Assembly (NCBI GenBank): GCA_029948255.1
Contig: JALIZF010001820.1
Coordinates: 667,501 to 731,500 of the forward strand
Direction of reading: 5' to 3'
Length of the DNA stretch: 64,000 nt
Source of the DNA: Telmatactis stephensoni
Taxonomy: Eukaryota > Cnidaria > Anthozoa > Actiniaria > Isophelliidae
Within the stretch, counting starts at the first letter, position 1. Every line of letters begins with the position of its first letter. Made by a program: the position numbers and the translations under genes. The notes under the pieces were generated by a model. It saw only the letters and a program-made list of their open reading frames with translations, was not told the DNA's origin and ran no database searches. Of the stretch, positions 11,767 through 24,098 are shown piece after piece.

Positions 11767-13090
11767 GATACTTTGAAGAATCCAATATGTTTTGAATACT
11801 ACATATTTTGTAACTGGCATTTCTTGTATCTAGACAAGATCTATAAACAGTTATAATTTGACATTGGCATGGTATCTGCTGCAGTTCTCTCTAGAGCTGG
11901 AAATGCAACAAAAATTGTGTTGCCGACAGAGACAAATATTGCATGACAAACCAGCCATGTTATAATATTAGACAATGAATTGACATTTTTATTTCTGATC
12001 TATACAATTAACAATTTTATTTTCAAACTACCCAAGGGTAGATCCAAGAGGGTAGATGGGGTGGCAGCCATCCCCAATTTTGGCGGCAAAAATAATAGTG
12101 GTAAATGCAAAGGTCCTTTGTTATAAATAAAAAAATAAAATTAAGTTGATACTGCAGGATTCACCCTTATTGCCATATACTTAGGAATTCATTGGATAGT
12201 AAAAATTATGTAGTGTAATTGGTGCTCAATAGAACTTAGTTGCATTGTACCACACCAGGCAACCGTGCAGTTGCTCCTAATCTTCACTTTACATTAACTC
12301 AAATTTTGAGCTACTTTGCTGGACTGGTTCAAACAGCTGGCAATTACTTCTATCTGTAAATCTCATTTTTATCAAGATTACTTGACCAGCTCAACAGTTC
12401 TTCTACTTCATGATCTGAAGGTTCAATGTCTTTGTTTGAAGCTGAGACTGATGAAGGAGCAGCTGACAAGGGTTGGTGTTGTTCTGGAATATATCAAGAT
12501 GAAATTAACAAAAGTACTGTACTATGCATGTGATAAGGCGATGATGATGATGACGATGATGATGGTAATGATGATGATGATAATGGTGACAATGATGAAC
12601 ATTGATGATTAGAACATTCCTAACTTACCACTATTTGCACCCTGCAAAATACAAGTGTTGACTGGGAATTGGGTTATAGAGGCTTTATGTGATGGCAGCC
12701 ACAACAGGAGGCACAATAATAGAGTCTTCCCCCTGGAAAACTGAACTCTTTCTCATGTAAACAAGATAAGTCCAGACTCTATTGTTCCTGCCTCCTGTCA
12801 TGGCTGCCATCATGTGATGGTGCAAAGCCTCAATAGGCTACAATGAAGCCAACAAAGTCTTCAGACATCAATAATTATGAAAATGCCACCTCTTTTTAAA
12901 AATTAACTGGATTTGGAGCTCCTACTAAACAATAAATGGGTTCCATGTGAAAACGGCCTAAGTGACTTTTTTGATGATATTTTTGAGTGGTATAAAATGG
13001 TATAATTAATTTTCCTATGCTGGAAAAATTAATCTCAGGACATCCATCAAAAAGTCACTTAGGTCATTTTCACAGGGAAGTCCCTTCATA
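11767..13090. other. Convergent intergenic region with foldback elements and a GATGAT microsatellite
   Basis: No gene is seen. The region contains a (GAT)n tract (about 12540-12605) and an inverted repeat at 12679-12831, with arms GAGGCTTTATGTGATGGCAG and its complement. At 12938-13080 an element has inverted ends built on AAGTCACTTAGGTCATTTTCAC. A second, diverged copy of that last element is at about 13640-13790 in the UBE2U intron. Confidence 0.6.
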
Positions 13091-13096
13091 TTTATT
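13091..13096 (-). terminator. Polyadenylation signal for the UBE2U-like gene
   Basis: AATAAA on the minus strand, about 55 bp beyond the proposed stop codon. Confidence 0.45.
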
Positions 13097-13149
13097 CCCA
13101 TTCAAGACAAGTCTTGCAAGACACATAATTATGCAGAGAGCAGTAATAT

Positions 13150-14847
13150 CTACATACCTAACTGCTTTGGCAGATATATCTGTTTTAACATATTTATTCT
13201 TGTGGCTTTCATTTCCTCTATATCCTGCTTCTTTGTTTTCTGTCCTTCAAATTTCCCATACATCAAAGAATTATGCTCTGCTATTTGTTTCTGTATCTCT
13301 TCCTGTAACTCTTGCTGCTCCATGCCAAAATGAGCTGCTTGTAGCTTAGAATCAGCTCTGAGGATATCATTTAGTGGATTTTTGGCACTATGTGCTGGTC
13401 GTGTTGTAGCTATTCCACTCCATAAAGAGTGATAGTCTTCAAATGACACTTGAGCCACTCGAATTTGTCTCTTTTTGTTTGCATTAGGAGATGAGGCTTC
13501 TTGAACTGTCATATCAGATTTAGCAGAATCAATTTGTTCTTCAATATGCGGACTTAAACCAGCTATACATGTAGTAAAAAAAAGGAAACAGTTAGTTCAA
13601 CAAGCAATTTAGACTTTACAAAGGGTTGACTATGAAAATGCCTTTTTGAAAGGGACTTTTTTGGAAGTGACTTTTTGATGGATGTCTAGTCATTGATATT
13701 TGGGCATAAGAGTTAATTGACAGATCATTTTATACCACTGAAAAAAATCATCAGAAAAGTCACTTAGGTCATTTTTGTGAGCATCCCTTCATGTACACAG
13801 ATGAAAGCCAGTCTCCCTAAAGCACATGTAAGGAGGACGAAGATGTTGTCAAAAAAGCATCCAAAGTTACTTACCATCTACTCTTTTACTTGCTAAAACA
13901 TTGTCTAAGATTATTTGCCGATAGGCTACTCTGGAAGATCTACACATCTGAGCTGCATCAGGATTAACAGCATTATCTAATACTGGATTAGGCAGCATCA
14001 TTTGTATGCTTAATAAGATATAACTTATTGAATAATAGTCTTTCCAGTCATCTTGGCTGTCCAGGAAATCTATACATGGCATTCCAGTAACAGCATCAAC
14101 TGTAAATAAAAATTTAAAGAGAAATGTCTTTACAACTGAACTTCCATGTGAAAGAACGGCAGTTTGATTATGAACTCAATACCAATTTAAAGCATTTTGA
14201 CTAAATTTTTTTGAAGGGGTAGCAGTTGGTTGGGGAGCGTTAAAGTTGGAGAGGTTAGGAGGATAATGCATTTTGGGAGGTTAAAGGAAGGGGGAGGGGA
14301 AGAGGGTTTGGTCATCCTCTTCTATCTTCCGCTTCTCCTCCCTTTCAGATTGCTATGCAGTTTCAATATGTACCATTTGGATGAAAAGGTATGGTATGAA
14401 AATAGACTTTTGGTGGACAGCAGTTGAAGTCTTCATTGAATTGTAGATACAGCTTGAAAATCCCACCTGAAACATCAGGAATTAAAATCACCTTAGTAAT
14501 TACATTTCCATGTGTATAAAGTCGTACATGTACAATGTTGTTTACACAGAGAGTCATTATGCATACCTTCCCATAATGTGTTTTTGGGTCCTGCAATTAT
14601 AGCTTCCCATGTAAACCAGTCATCTTCGTTAAGTGGCTGAGCTGTTATACCCTTATAAATAATAACATAGCATTAAACAAGATAAGCTTAATCAACAACA
14701 AACCTATAAATATTGTCAATATTGTAAATTCAATTTCAAAAATACAAAATTGTATCTACATGCATGTCTTATAGAACTTACCCAAACTGGCTCTTTTCTC
14801 ATTTTGAACAGTTCCTTTTCAAGGAGTAAACGGGCTCTTGACTGCAT
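13150..14847 (-). CDS. UBE2U: Ubiquitin-conjugating enzyme E2 U-like
   Basis: E2 enzyme that accepts ubiquitin on a Cys. Exons on the minus strand: 14782-14847, 14567-14651, 14374-14466, 13875-14099, 13150-13562. They join in frame to 293 aa. The UBC fold includes GITAQPLNEDD, the HPN tripeptide at residues 79-81 and TGMPCIDFLD with catalytic Cys90. It continues with the E2 helix region LPNPVLDNAVNPDAA. After the UBC domain, VSFEDYHSLWSGIAT matches the C-terminal extension specific to vertebrate UBE2U, which supports orthology over other E2s. A coiled-coil-like Gln/Glu/Lys-rich tail follows. The last exon either reads to TAG at 13150 (chosen, because an AATAAA follows about 55 bp later) or could splice at a GTATGT just before it. 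Vertebrate UBE2U is testis-enriched, consistent with its ciliary divergent neighbour. Confidence 0.88.
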
Positions 14848-15088
14848 AGTGGAAATTCTGAAAACTCACTGCGAAGACAACGGAATGAAATAAGCCCCAA
14901 GAAATAGCTATTTTAGCACTTTGCGACGTCATTTGAATAAGCTCGTGTTAACTTTACCTTGTCAGCTATCTCATACTTTCAATAAATATACTAGAAAAGT
15001 AAAAGTATGTATTTTAGGCTCCAAATTCTAAAAGTTTTGAAGAAGAAATTTCACAAACCTCGTCCGCCATTTTGGTTTATTCGGTATG

Positions 15089-15101
15089 GTTGCTAAGCAA
15101 T
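15089..15101. promoter_or_regulatory. RFX X-box-like site between UBE2U and RSPH1
   Basis: GTTGCTAAGCAAT is an imperfect inverted repeat of GTTGCT half-sites with close spacing, resembling the X-box bound by RFX ciliogenic factors. It lies 242 bp upstream of the UBE2U start codon and 1.1 kb upstream of the RSPH1 start codon. Function is inferred from the motif and from the ciliary role of RSPH1. Confidence 0.4.
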
Positions 15102-15314
15102 CACTAGATCCAGTCCACCTTTCGAGTAATACCAAAGGAACCCCATGGCTAATATGTCAAAACTCGGGAGTCTTGATCAAGAGAGGTGAAATTTATAAAA
15201 GACAGAGATGAGGCCACCAAATATGTTGAAATTTCATTCGTGAATTTCGGCCATTTATTAAGCTGCTTAACTGAATTTCAAGAGGAAATTATTTTAAGTG
15301 TTTTTATCGGGCAG

Positions 15315-15616
15315 GTGTTGCGTGACATTTTAATCCATTAAACAAAAATATAATATTTGAAATGAGCACACCAAAGTTAGTAAAAATTGTAGTAATAGTA
15401 AAAATATTTCTTTTTCTATAGAAACGTTCGGTTTGGCTGACAGCTTGCCCTACATCGAACGTTTCTATAGAAAAAAGTCAACTTCGACAGCCCATAACTT
15501 TAGTGCTATTCATCGAAACTACTTCAAAATTTCAACTTTTACTAACTTTGGTGAGCTCTTTTCAAATATTTTGTTTTTGTTTTTGTTGGATTAAAATTTA
15601 AAATGTCACGCAACAC
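15315..15616. mobile_element. MITE-like element with nested palindrome
   Basis: Outer inverted ends GTGTTGCGTGACATTTTAA / AAAATGTCACGCAACAC enclose inner TTTCTATAGAAACGTTCG and its complement. No coding capacity. Confidence 0.6.
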
Positions 15617-16237
15617 TGAAAAGATCCCATTATGTTCTATGCAAGGGGGCGTCAAAATCAATCAAAGAACGATTACTGAAAATTAACGTTTATGTTTATT
15701 TATAGATTGATTTTATAGATCTCGTTAAAACTGTGTCCTTATTGAGCCATTCCATGACTCGATCAGTCTAAACCTTCAGTTAAAATGGACCGAAATACCG
15801 GCTTAATTGAGAGAAACCTTTAAGTCCCAGCTTCCACTCGTGCAACACAGTTAATCTTGGATTATTCTCACAACACATGACTTATGCAAATCTAAGCACA
15901 TTTCGTCGTTGAACAAACAGCTCAGTTCAAAGCTCCAAGCAAACACGTATGGTTGCGTACTATTTACTCACACATCTCTTTCCTCCAATCACAAACTTCG
16001 TTTTATTTACACTTTTTGTGACGCCTACTTTATGAATTCAAATGCAATATCATGGCATCTTAGAAACGAACTCCCTAACAACAACTCAGTTTATAAATCA
16101 CTCCATCGATCACTAACGCAGTGGTGTAGCAACTGTACATTTGTGTTAGAGGGCTAAGCGACAACAATAATTTATCTCCGTGTATATTTCTTTCTTATTC
16201 AATTCCTATGGTAGTGAAATTCTCCAAAGACCGCGAA

Positions 16238-17702
16238 ATGTCTGAATCAGATGAGGAATCAGGAGAAGACGAAGGATTGTACCTGGGTGAATATGAAGGA
16301 GAGAGAAACGAAGAGGAAGAAAGACATGGGAAAGGAAAAGCTACACTACCAAATGGTGATGTTTACGATGGACATTACGTCCATGGGAAACGACATGGAG
16401 AAGGAACCTACAAGTAAGCAACAACGATATAAACTCTCTGAGCATGTCTGAGTGTGGAATGTGGATACTGAATAACACAGATCCGACCGCCGGGTTTCAA
16501 GTTTGAAGTATCAACGCCTCTAGAAGCTAAAAAACATTAACTTAGAAAATACCTGTAGCTGCGATAAGGTCCATTTTATCTCACTTTAAAAATTTCAGTT
16601 TTTGTTGCACTTTTCAACCTTCTTGAATTAGCCCGCAACGTGAAAGAAACTCCAGGGGTTAAGATATCGGATCCAAGATATCTGGTCTCCACGGGGCTCA
16701 TTCGCGCATACAGTTAAAAACTCTTTTATAATAATTAATTTCCTGCACAAATATGAAGGAAAAAGAAATTGACAGCTCGCTGTCTTTCCGCAAAAATATT
16801 TTGTTTCTATGTGTTGTTGCCAAGTTTGTTAATTTGAAATTAAAATTTGACATGTCCAACCAGTTAGCCACAGACTGCATGTCAAAACCGTACGTCAGTC
16901 TAATAGTATAAAGCGGATAAAACAACAGAGTTAATCCATAAGAATATCACTATTTCGTGGCTGAGCTTCTAACAAACCCTTAGTTTTAGGGAAAAGGTAG
17001 GCTCCCAACGAATACAGTCTCCTTTTTTTGGCGCAAAATCCTGGCCGAATTCAAAAGAGAACTGGCCGAGCTAGCTTTAGAAATATCAACTGTCGCGCAT
17101 GCGCTGCTCCAAGAGATCAATTTGACCTAAAGTGAAAGGGGAGAGCTGCGGGATAATGTTGAGAACGCATTGTAAGCTAATGTCTTTTGCTTCTTCTTTT
17201 ATCCCAAAGGTTCAAGAAAGGCGGCAAATTTGTCGGTAACTATGCCAACGGCAAAAAACATGGCGAAGGTACTTTTTATTACCCTGACGGCTCTAGATAC
17301 ACAGGGAACTGGATCAACGATGAGAAACAAGGTACAGGAACATACTATTATACAAATGGAGACATTTACGAGGGGGAATGGAACCAGAACCAAAGGCACG
17401 GCCAGGGCACATATACCTATGCAGAGACGGGCTCCAAGTATAAAGGGAGCTGGATGAATGGACGAATGGAGGGTGCAGGAGAGTTGATCCACACAGATCA
17501 CCGGTACACTGGAGTCATGCAGCAAGATTTACCAAAAGGAAGAGGGAAATATACCTTCGATTTTGGATGTGAGCAGAGAGGAAAATATGAGTTGATTGAA
17601 GTGGTACAAGAGCCTGAGGATCAGTTTGAAGGAGAAGAACAAGAAGAGATAGTCATACTGGAACCAAAATGGCGGTGTGAGGAACTTGTACAAAAAGAAT
17701 AA
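16238..17702 (+). CDS. RSPH1: Radial spoke head 1 homologue, MORN-repeat protein
   Basis: Two exons, 16238-16413 and 17210-17702, join in phase (TAC AA|G TTC) to 222 aa. The N terminus is acidic ([13 protein letters not shown]) and is followed by [17 protein letters not shown], very close to vertebrate RSPH1. Six or seven MORN repeats follow, with cores such as [32 protein letters not shown] and [17 protein letters not shown], then [28 protein letters not shown] near residue 180 is diagnostic of the family. RSPH1 is a radial-spoke head subunit of motile 9+2 axonemes. The protein ends soon after the core and lacks the long acidic tail of human RSPH1 (about 309 aa). The stop codon overlaps an AATAAA at 17698-17703. 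An upstream in-frame ATG at 16208 would add ten residues; the later one matches the family start better. Confidence 0.94.
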
Positions 17703-20700
17703 AAACTTACTGTTAGTATCTTTGAACATTACAACTAAACATCCTGTTTTTATACTAGACATTTTGTTAACATGAACCTCGTACATGATTAAGATTTTTT
17801 TATGAAAGAAAGTTGTAACCAGATAGACCAACGTGTTCGAGCTTCATTAAGTTCCGTAAGAGTCAAATGGTTGGATTAAAATTAGTTTCTCGTTGTACGT
17901 CTTTTGTTAATTTATGCTCTATATTCAGTTTTACATCAGCCATATGTAGTATGCAATGTCTTTTTAACCTCTGGCCACACAATTTTTTCTTTAAAACAGA
18001 AAGCACTATTAGAAGATCGATTACGTTTAATCAATTATCAAAAGGGGATTCGTGGCAGCTATTATGAAAGGCAAAAACCACAAATTATCGAGTGAAATTT
18101 CGGAGGAAAGTATAGTACAATAATGTTTCGATTAGGAATTAGAAGCAGTATTGACTGTTATGAATGACAAAAAGTCGTTTTCCCATCTGCCCTTTCACGT
18201 GACTTATGAAGTTAGCGAACAAAGACTACTGAGCTTAATGGTACTGTTACAATTAGACATTGTTGCTTTAAAAGTTGGCGCAGTCGGTAATGTGGCGCGC
18301 GCCTACGATTTTTAGCAGATCAATGTTGCGGCAACACGTTGCAGGATCTAGAAAGAGCATCCAAGAATGAAAATATTGCTGCCATCAATTTCTTGTAGCC
18401 GTGCGTGCCATGTTACACTAAGACAACTTTTAGCACAACACTGTGAGGATTGTACAACTACTCTTACAAATTTACTGACAAAATCATATCGTCATAACAA
18501 TAGTTTAACAATACACGATACTTTTGTCAGAGTATTGGACAAGTACGAAAAATATTGTGCTAGCTAGAAGTTGTCTAATGTTACATCACCTTTAGTAGCT
18601 GATGTGGCCAGCTAATGCAACGCCTTATTTGGATCTAAACTCATGAGATTAAAGTCCAGCTTATCTAAAAATAGTTACCACAACCCCTTCCCCCTCTTTG
18701 AATTCTTCTGGATATCAAATTAAAGTGAAATAAAGTAAAATAAGCTGTGTTTCTTAGTTATAGAAAATCACGCACTAGCTAGACTCCGATGATATTGATT
18801 AAAGTTGTTTTAGTCCCGGAAACTGACCTTGCCAATGGGCGTGGTAGATTGTAACATACTATCTCATAATGTGTTTACAATTTGTTTCTTTTTGTTACTG
18901 ACTGACTAAAATTATCTAAATTTAGCTTTTAGGAACCAACTGTGCGTCAGATGGCCGGATCAATTAAAATTCATTTTTACATGCAGAAACAAGTCCAAGC
19001 TGACAATATTGCGACACGGTCTCCGCTGCATACCTGAACGTAGCCACTCCATGTGTCTACAACGGAGATTTGTCTGGAAACGTGTGAATTTAGGTAGGGA
19101 TGTCATGCGCGCGTTAGCTGTCAACACCCCTTGCTTAGTAGTGGTAGCGGTAATGATAGTGTGGCTGTTGATGGTGTAGCTGAGTGCAGCTAGCCCTCAC
19201 GACAAGACCCACTTCATCGCGCACAGTGGTTTTAACCCGTGAAACAAAATGTACTCCGTCGGTTAGAGTGTAGTATTCAGATAAATGCAATAGAGTGGTT
19301 CTCATTAACCCGTGAAACAAAGTGTACTAGTTAGAGTGTAATAGTCAGATAAATACAATAGGAAACAAAAGAACTAAAGTGAAGTATCAATGATCTGAAG
19401 CCTTCTGCTCGCCGTGTATTCAGACGACCGAAGGAACGTCGAAACGTCGTTGTGGAAAAACACAAACATTCGCCGTGATACCCTCGAAACTTCAGAAAGA
19501 TTAAAGTGAAGTAGTGCTAAATAAGCTTAAGTCTATCTCACGGGTTTATGAAAACCACTCTAATAAGACTAATAAAGCTGGGTCTCCTTAGATTTGCGCG
19601 CGCTTCTTTTATCCTTCATTTTCCTACAGAAAGAAGGAAAGTAGGATCGTTTCTAGGTGCTCAGTTGCCATGGTCATTTGTTGTCTCGTAGTCGGGCAAG
19701 ACATTGTGTCATCACTTGTGAACACGAATACGGCTTCTAGGGCTGGTCTGATGCGAGCTCACATGTGCATGACTGCAGGGGCATGGACCACCATACGGGT
19801 AAGTTTGGTGCCTATCAACTTCCAAGCTAAGCATTTTTTAGCTTTTAAGTTATTGTTGGAAGTTGGTACCCCTAAACATTTAAATTCTTTTAGATAACTA
19901 CGTAGTAGTAAGACTAAGGGTACAATAAAGTGTGTTGTTCTATCAGCTGTAGCTTTATGGCGGCGTTCGCGGAGTGCATGTAGCAAGGTGTTTGCTCAGT
20001 AAAGTATAAAGCAGCAACTACTCGCAGTTCAATAAAGTTTTAGTTTTCATCAAAATCACAATCCGTTGTTTGAGTTATATGTCAATACCGGCTCAGTCGC
20101 CAATGACTTTGTTCATAAAAATGTATTTAGAAATTGGTATAAAATATCGTATTGCGACAAGAGGTAAACATAACATAGGCGCGCACCTATGCGATTAATG
20201 AATGAGTCCGGTTCGACACAGTCCTCACTATAAACGGACGTCTTGACCTGTTGAGAGTGCGTGATGAATTTATCTGCTTATTGAAACAATACAACAACAC
20301 TTGCTCTTAATCAAGTCCTCAGAATACAGTATATGATCGAAATCTTATCTTTTGATATAAAAAATTACAGGAATGTTTGATAATGTCTCCCTAAGTAATG
20401 AACATTACGGGATATCCTTTAAGGCACATGTGTCTAAAACCACAACTCATTTACAATAGCAAGAAGGAGAGTTCCGAACATATGCAAAAAATACGTCCTA
20501 CGGTTTGACCCCCTCGAATATCCGACTTTTTCGTATTTTTGTAAAGATTTGCATCCTAAGCTCCGTAGGGAGCCAGGGAAGTTAGAAGGGCTTTCGGATG
20601 GCGATGTCTCTTCTTAAAGTATAGTAAAAGCATAACAATCTTAGAAAGGGTATCTGTATATATGTAGTAAGTGATCGTAAGCAGGCGAGAGTCAACTATA

Positions 20701-21733
20701 TATGTGTACGATACTACTGGAGAATCATAGGCACACAGCGGTCACTAACTCCTCAATGGTTTATAATATATGAGGAAATTCAGGAATTGCGCAGTAGTCA
20801 TTTCTATTCATGTTAACTAAAGAGAATTTGCACAAAAATTGATACTGTAAGAAGAAATATCTCTGTACATAAAGCAAGTGGCTACTAAAAGTGACTCAAA
20901 TAGTTGCAAATCATCGCATTATTTTGGATTTAGGTTCACGAAATGGCCAGATAACTAGTAGGAACAGGAGTTCTGTAATGAATGCATTCATTAAAAAAGC
21001 CGGTATTACGTTTATCACTAGTCACAATGTCGCTCTGACCACTGATTGCGGATAATCCGTCTTGTAACAAAACACTGATGGACTCAGATTTCTCAAAAAT
21101 GGCAAAATTCCTCAAAAACTGCGTATATACTAAAGAACATAACTTATATGAAATCGCTTTGAATTGTGTTCGGTTCGTTTACAGTGATAAGCCCTGACTG
21201 AACAATAGAAATCAAAATGATCTATGGGTATGCCCTGCAGCTATGCGGCATTGCGTAAAGTAAGATTAATTAATGACTTTAATGAATTACCAGTCAATTA
21301 ATTAACACCTACTCAACATCATCGCATACTTAGACTAATCCTAATCTGGGCCGTGTTATAGGGTTGGGTTTCCTGTGTAGCATGTCTTAGTTCCGGGGCC
21401 GATAGATTTTCAGAGTAATTTGCGTGAAATTGTTTACAAGATCCAAAATTAACAGATCAATAGCTTTTATATGGAACACATGTACAAACCTATCCCTAAT
21501 TAAGTGTCAGTGGTTTTGCCTTGTGGTAGCCTGATTGTTAAATTGTACTAACATCGGCTCATAGCTGTCCGTGCAAATAAAATACGAGGAATCGAAATCA
21601 TGCGTTGGCGGTTACTTCCGGTGGAATGTAAAATCGAACAAAAGCGATAAACTGAAATGAATGATATGTATGAATACTGACTGCGCACGCGCGGCGGCTT
21701 CCTGACTGGAAACAATTGTGAGTTTTTGAAAGA

Positions 21734-22161
21734 TTGAAAACCTACCACTCAGTTGCCGTAAAAGATCCATCTAAAAGAAAAATTACACGTTCTGAACTTT
21801 TAATGCAACTAAGAGTCACTTGTATTTTTAGCGAAAAGTGTACAAAGCCCCAAGAAAACATTACTCTCCCAACGCCACTCAATATTGTTGGCCCCAATAT
21901 TATTGGCATGCATTTTGGTGAGAGGATGTTTAAACGGACCCGACATTATTGTTTTACGCTGTGGTGAAACCAGATCGCACAAAAGAAATGTTGGACATTG
22001 TGGCTCAAAGACTTCTCAAACGCATGAAATCAGTTCAAAGTACTTTAGAGCGGACTTTCTGGGGTTTCAAAGTTCATCATGTGACCTTATTTGAGACACC
22101 TGGTTGGTTGATTACCTCAGGAATAATTAATGAGTTTGAGAAGCTTTTTGTTCAGGCGTAA
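21734..22161 (+). pseudogene. Unassigned, possibly broken coding remnant
   Basis: Two overlapping frames have protein-like composition: one from 21734 with LPTPLNIVGPNIIGMHFGE, one ending at 22161 with RTFWGFKVHHVTLFETPGW. They may be one ancestral frame broken by a frameshift or intron near 21950. I do not recognise the family. No start, promoter or splice evidence secures it. Confidence 0.25.
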
Positions 22162-22817
22162 AAAAAATCTTCGAAACATCTCCTGTATCCACGAGTTAAT
22201 TGAGTGTTCACTAGTTGCCCCCATCAATTAAAGAGAATTCAACAGTAATCTATCAATGATCGAACCATTGAACTGCCCGCATCCTGTACTCTCGTGCGCA
22301 CCTAATTAATTACGGCTTTATTGCTACCAACGGATGTCTGGAGGATAACCCAAGAACACGTGTAACGACCATCATGACAACTCACCGGATAATAAAGAAA
22401 CCGATCGCTTTACGCGCGCCCCAAGCGAGACGTCTAGTCAGATTAACCTTCAGAGTATTATAAAATGTATGTTATTAGCATCTAGAAACTGATCCTGTCC
22501 GTTGGGATTAGTATACATTTGTTGGAAGACATGGCTTTGCACTTCCTGTCCATTTTCAGCCAAAAACTTTTGTGGAATCATATTTTTACACCCGGCCATC
22601 TCAGTCTTCAAGTATGGTTGAAAATGAGTCGGCGTGTGAACAGTAGTTGTTCTTTATTCGTACTAAAGGGTAATTAGCTATAGATTCCAAACCCTAAGGG
22701 TCACCTAGAATCAGTTTGATTCTATTCATGCTGTCTTCACTAACGCTGCATGTGACGCAATTAAGCTTTTGTTATCGTTGTGTGAGGCCGTCAGATCGTG
22801 GTGCCTGGAAGATTCCT

Positions 22818-22955
22818 CAATAGGCCCCTTGCAGCACGTCGGAATGCAGCTGAATTTGGAGGGCAAGACAATAGGTTTCTGGTTCTCTGGAGTTGAGATT
22901 CTTTGTCTTGCCCTCCAAATTCAGCTGCATTCGACGTGCTGCAATGGGCCTATTG
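22818..22955. repeat. Hairpin with about 54-bp arms
   Basis: CAATAGGCCCCTTGCAGCAC through GGGCAAGACAA is mirrored by TTGTCTTGCCC through CCTATTG, with only a few mismatches and a loop of about 30 bp. Confidence 0.7.
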
Positions 22956-23223
22956 TCTGCAGTGCGCTCACGAAAAATATAAGAATAACAACAGTGGTGT
23001 ATGAGTACGGCTATGGTTCTATGTATGTGCTATGTATGTCTAAGTAATTATTTATAGGATGGGTGAAGTGGAAAAGTTTTTCTTGCACGGCCCTCAATTC
23101 CATTTCTATGCTCAGTTTCGAGACTGCTTTTGTTCTAGTTTTCTTCAAACGTAGGGGCCTCTTTCTACTACTCATTTTTGCCCCGTTTTGAAACTATATA
23201 CTGGCCTTTTCAACTACTGACAT

Positions 23224-23430
<207 letters not shown>

Positions 23431-24067
23431 TTGTTTCTTTTTCAACAATCAGCAATCCAGCATTCTATACTTAATTGGGGCGATCAATGTAGTTTATTTA
23501 TCTTTAACAATCTTCCATTCTCAGCGAGGTCCATCGGTGTTATCTGTGTCAACTAAAAGTCCAACTGTAGGGCACCCTTAGCGCCCCCGAGAATTCTAAA
23601 CGTCTCAAGTATTAGACTATGACGCAAACTGCATCCAACATTATTTTATGACTTGGCTAAATTACATTACTACTTCGATCATGCAATATAGGACGCATAT
23701 AGCCGAATTTCTCTACAACAGCGCCACGTGATGAATGTAGCCATTAAAAGTGCAGCTGAGGTGGCTGTAAAATATTACTTGCGTGCATTCGCCCGTTACA
23801 TGTCTAGAAAAAAAGCACGATGATAGTAAACTGAGACGCAGTAAGCAAGTTCTTACTGCGGTAACAGTTGTATTAGCAGGCTGCAGTTAATTCAGGCAAA
23901 GATGGTCATTTAGCAACGTTTAATTGTATTGCATCCATCCATCTATCCATCCATATCGCTCACTCACTCACTCACTCATTCACTTATGCCCACTTACTTA
24001 CTCAATCACTCACTCATTTATTCATTTAGTTAAGAAAAAATGAGGTATCTTACCTCATCTTCTCTTG

Positions 24068-24098
<31 letters not shown>

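Larger units (their letters stand above)
14848..16237. other. Divergent UBE2U/RSPH1 intergenic region with a foldback element
   Basis: Holds the X-box-like site at 15089 and a MITE-like inverted repeat at 15315-15616. The repeat has terminal GTGTTGCGTGACATTTTAA with its complement, and a nested GAAACGTTCG palindrome. A short reading frame near 15910-16157 (RNELPNNNSVYKSLHRSL) vaguely resembles the end of a non-LTR reverse transcriptase but is too short to call. Confidence 0.5.

Noticed and set aside
13150..13170. Further downstream exon for the UBE2U-like gene via the GTATGT donor
   Set aside because: A stop codon follows immediately and AATAAA lies about 55 bp later; no convincing extra exon was seen, though it cannot be excluded.
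15909..16157. Reverse-transcriptase-like C-terminal fragment
   Set aside because: Similarity is limited to a vague WHLRNELPNN pattern; too short and without catalytic motifs.
19970..20090. Possible solo LTR end (TATAAAG-like, AATAAAG motifs)
   Set aside because: No matching second LTR, primer-binding site or target duplication could be found; motifs are common in AT-rich DNA.
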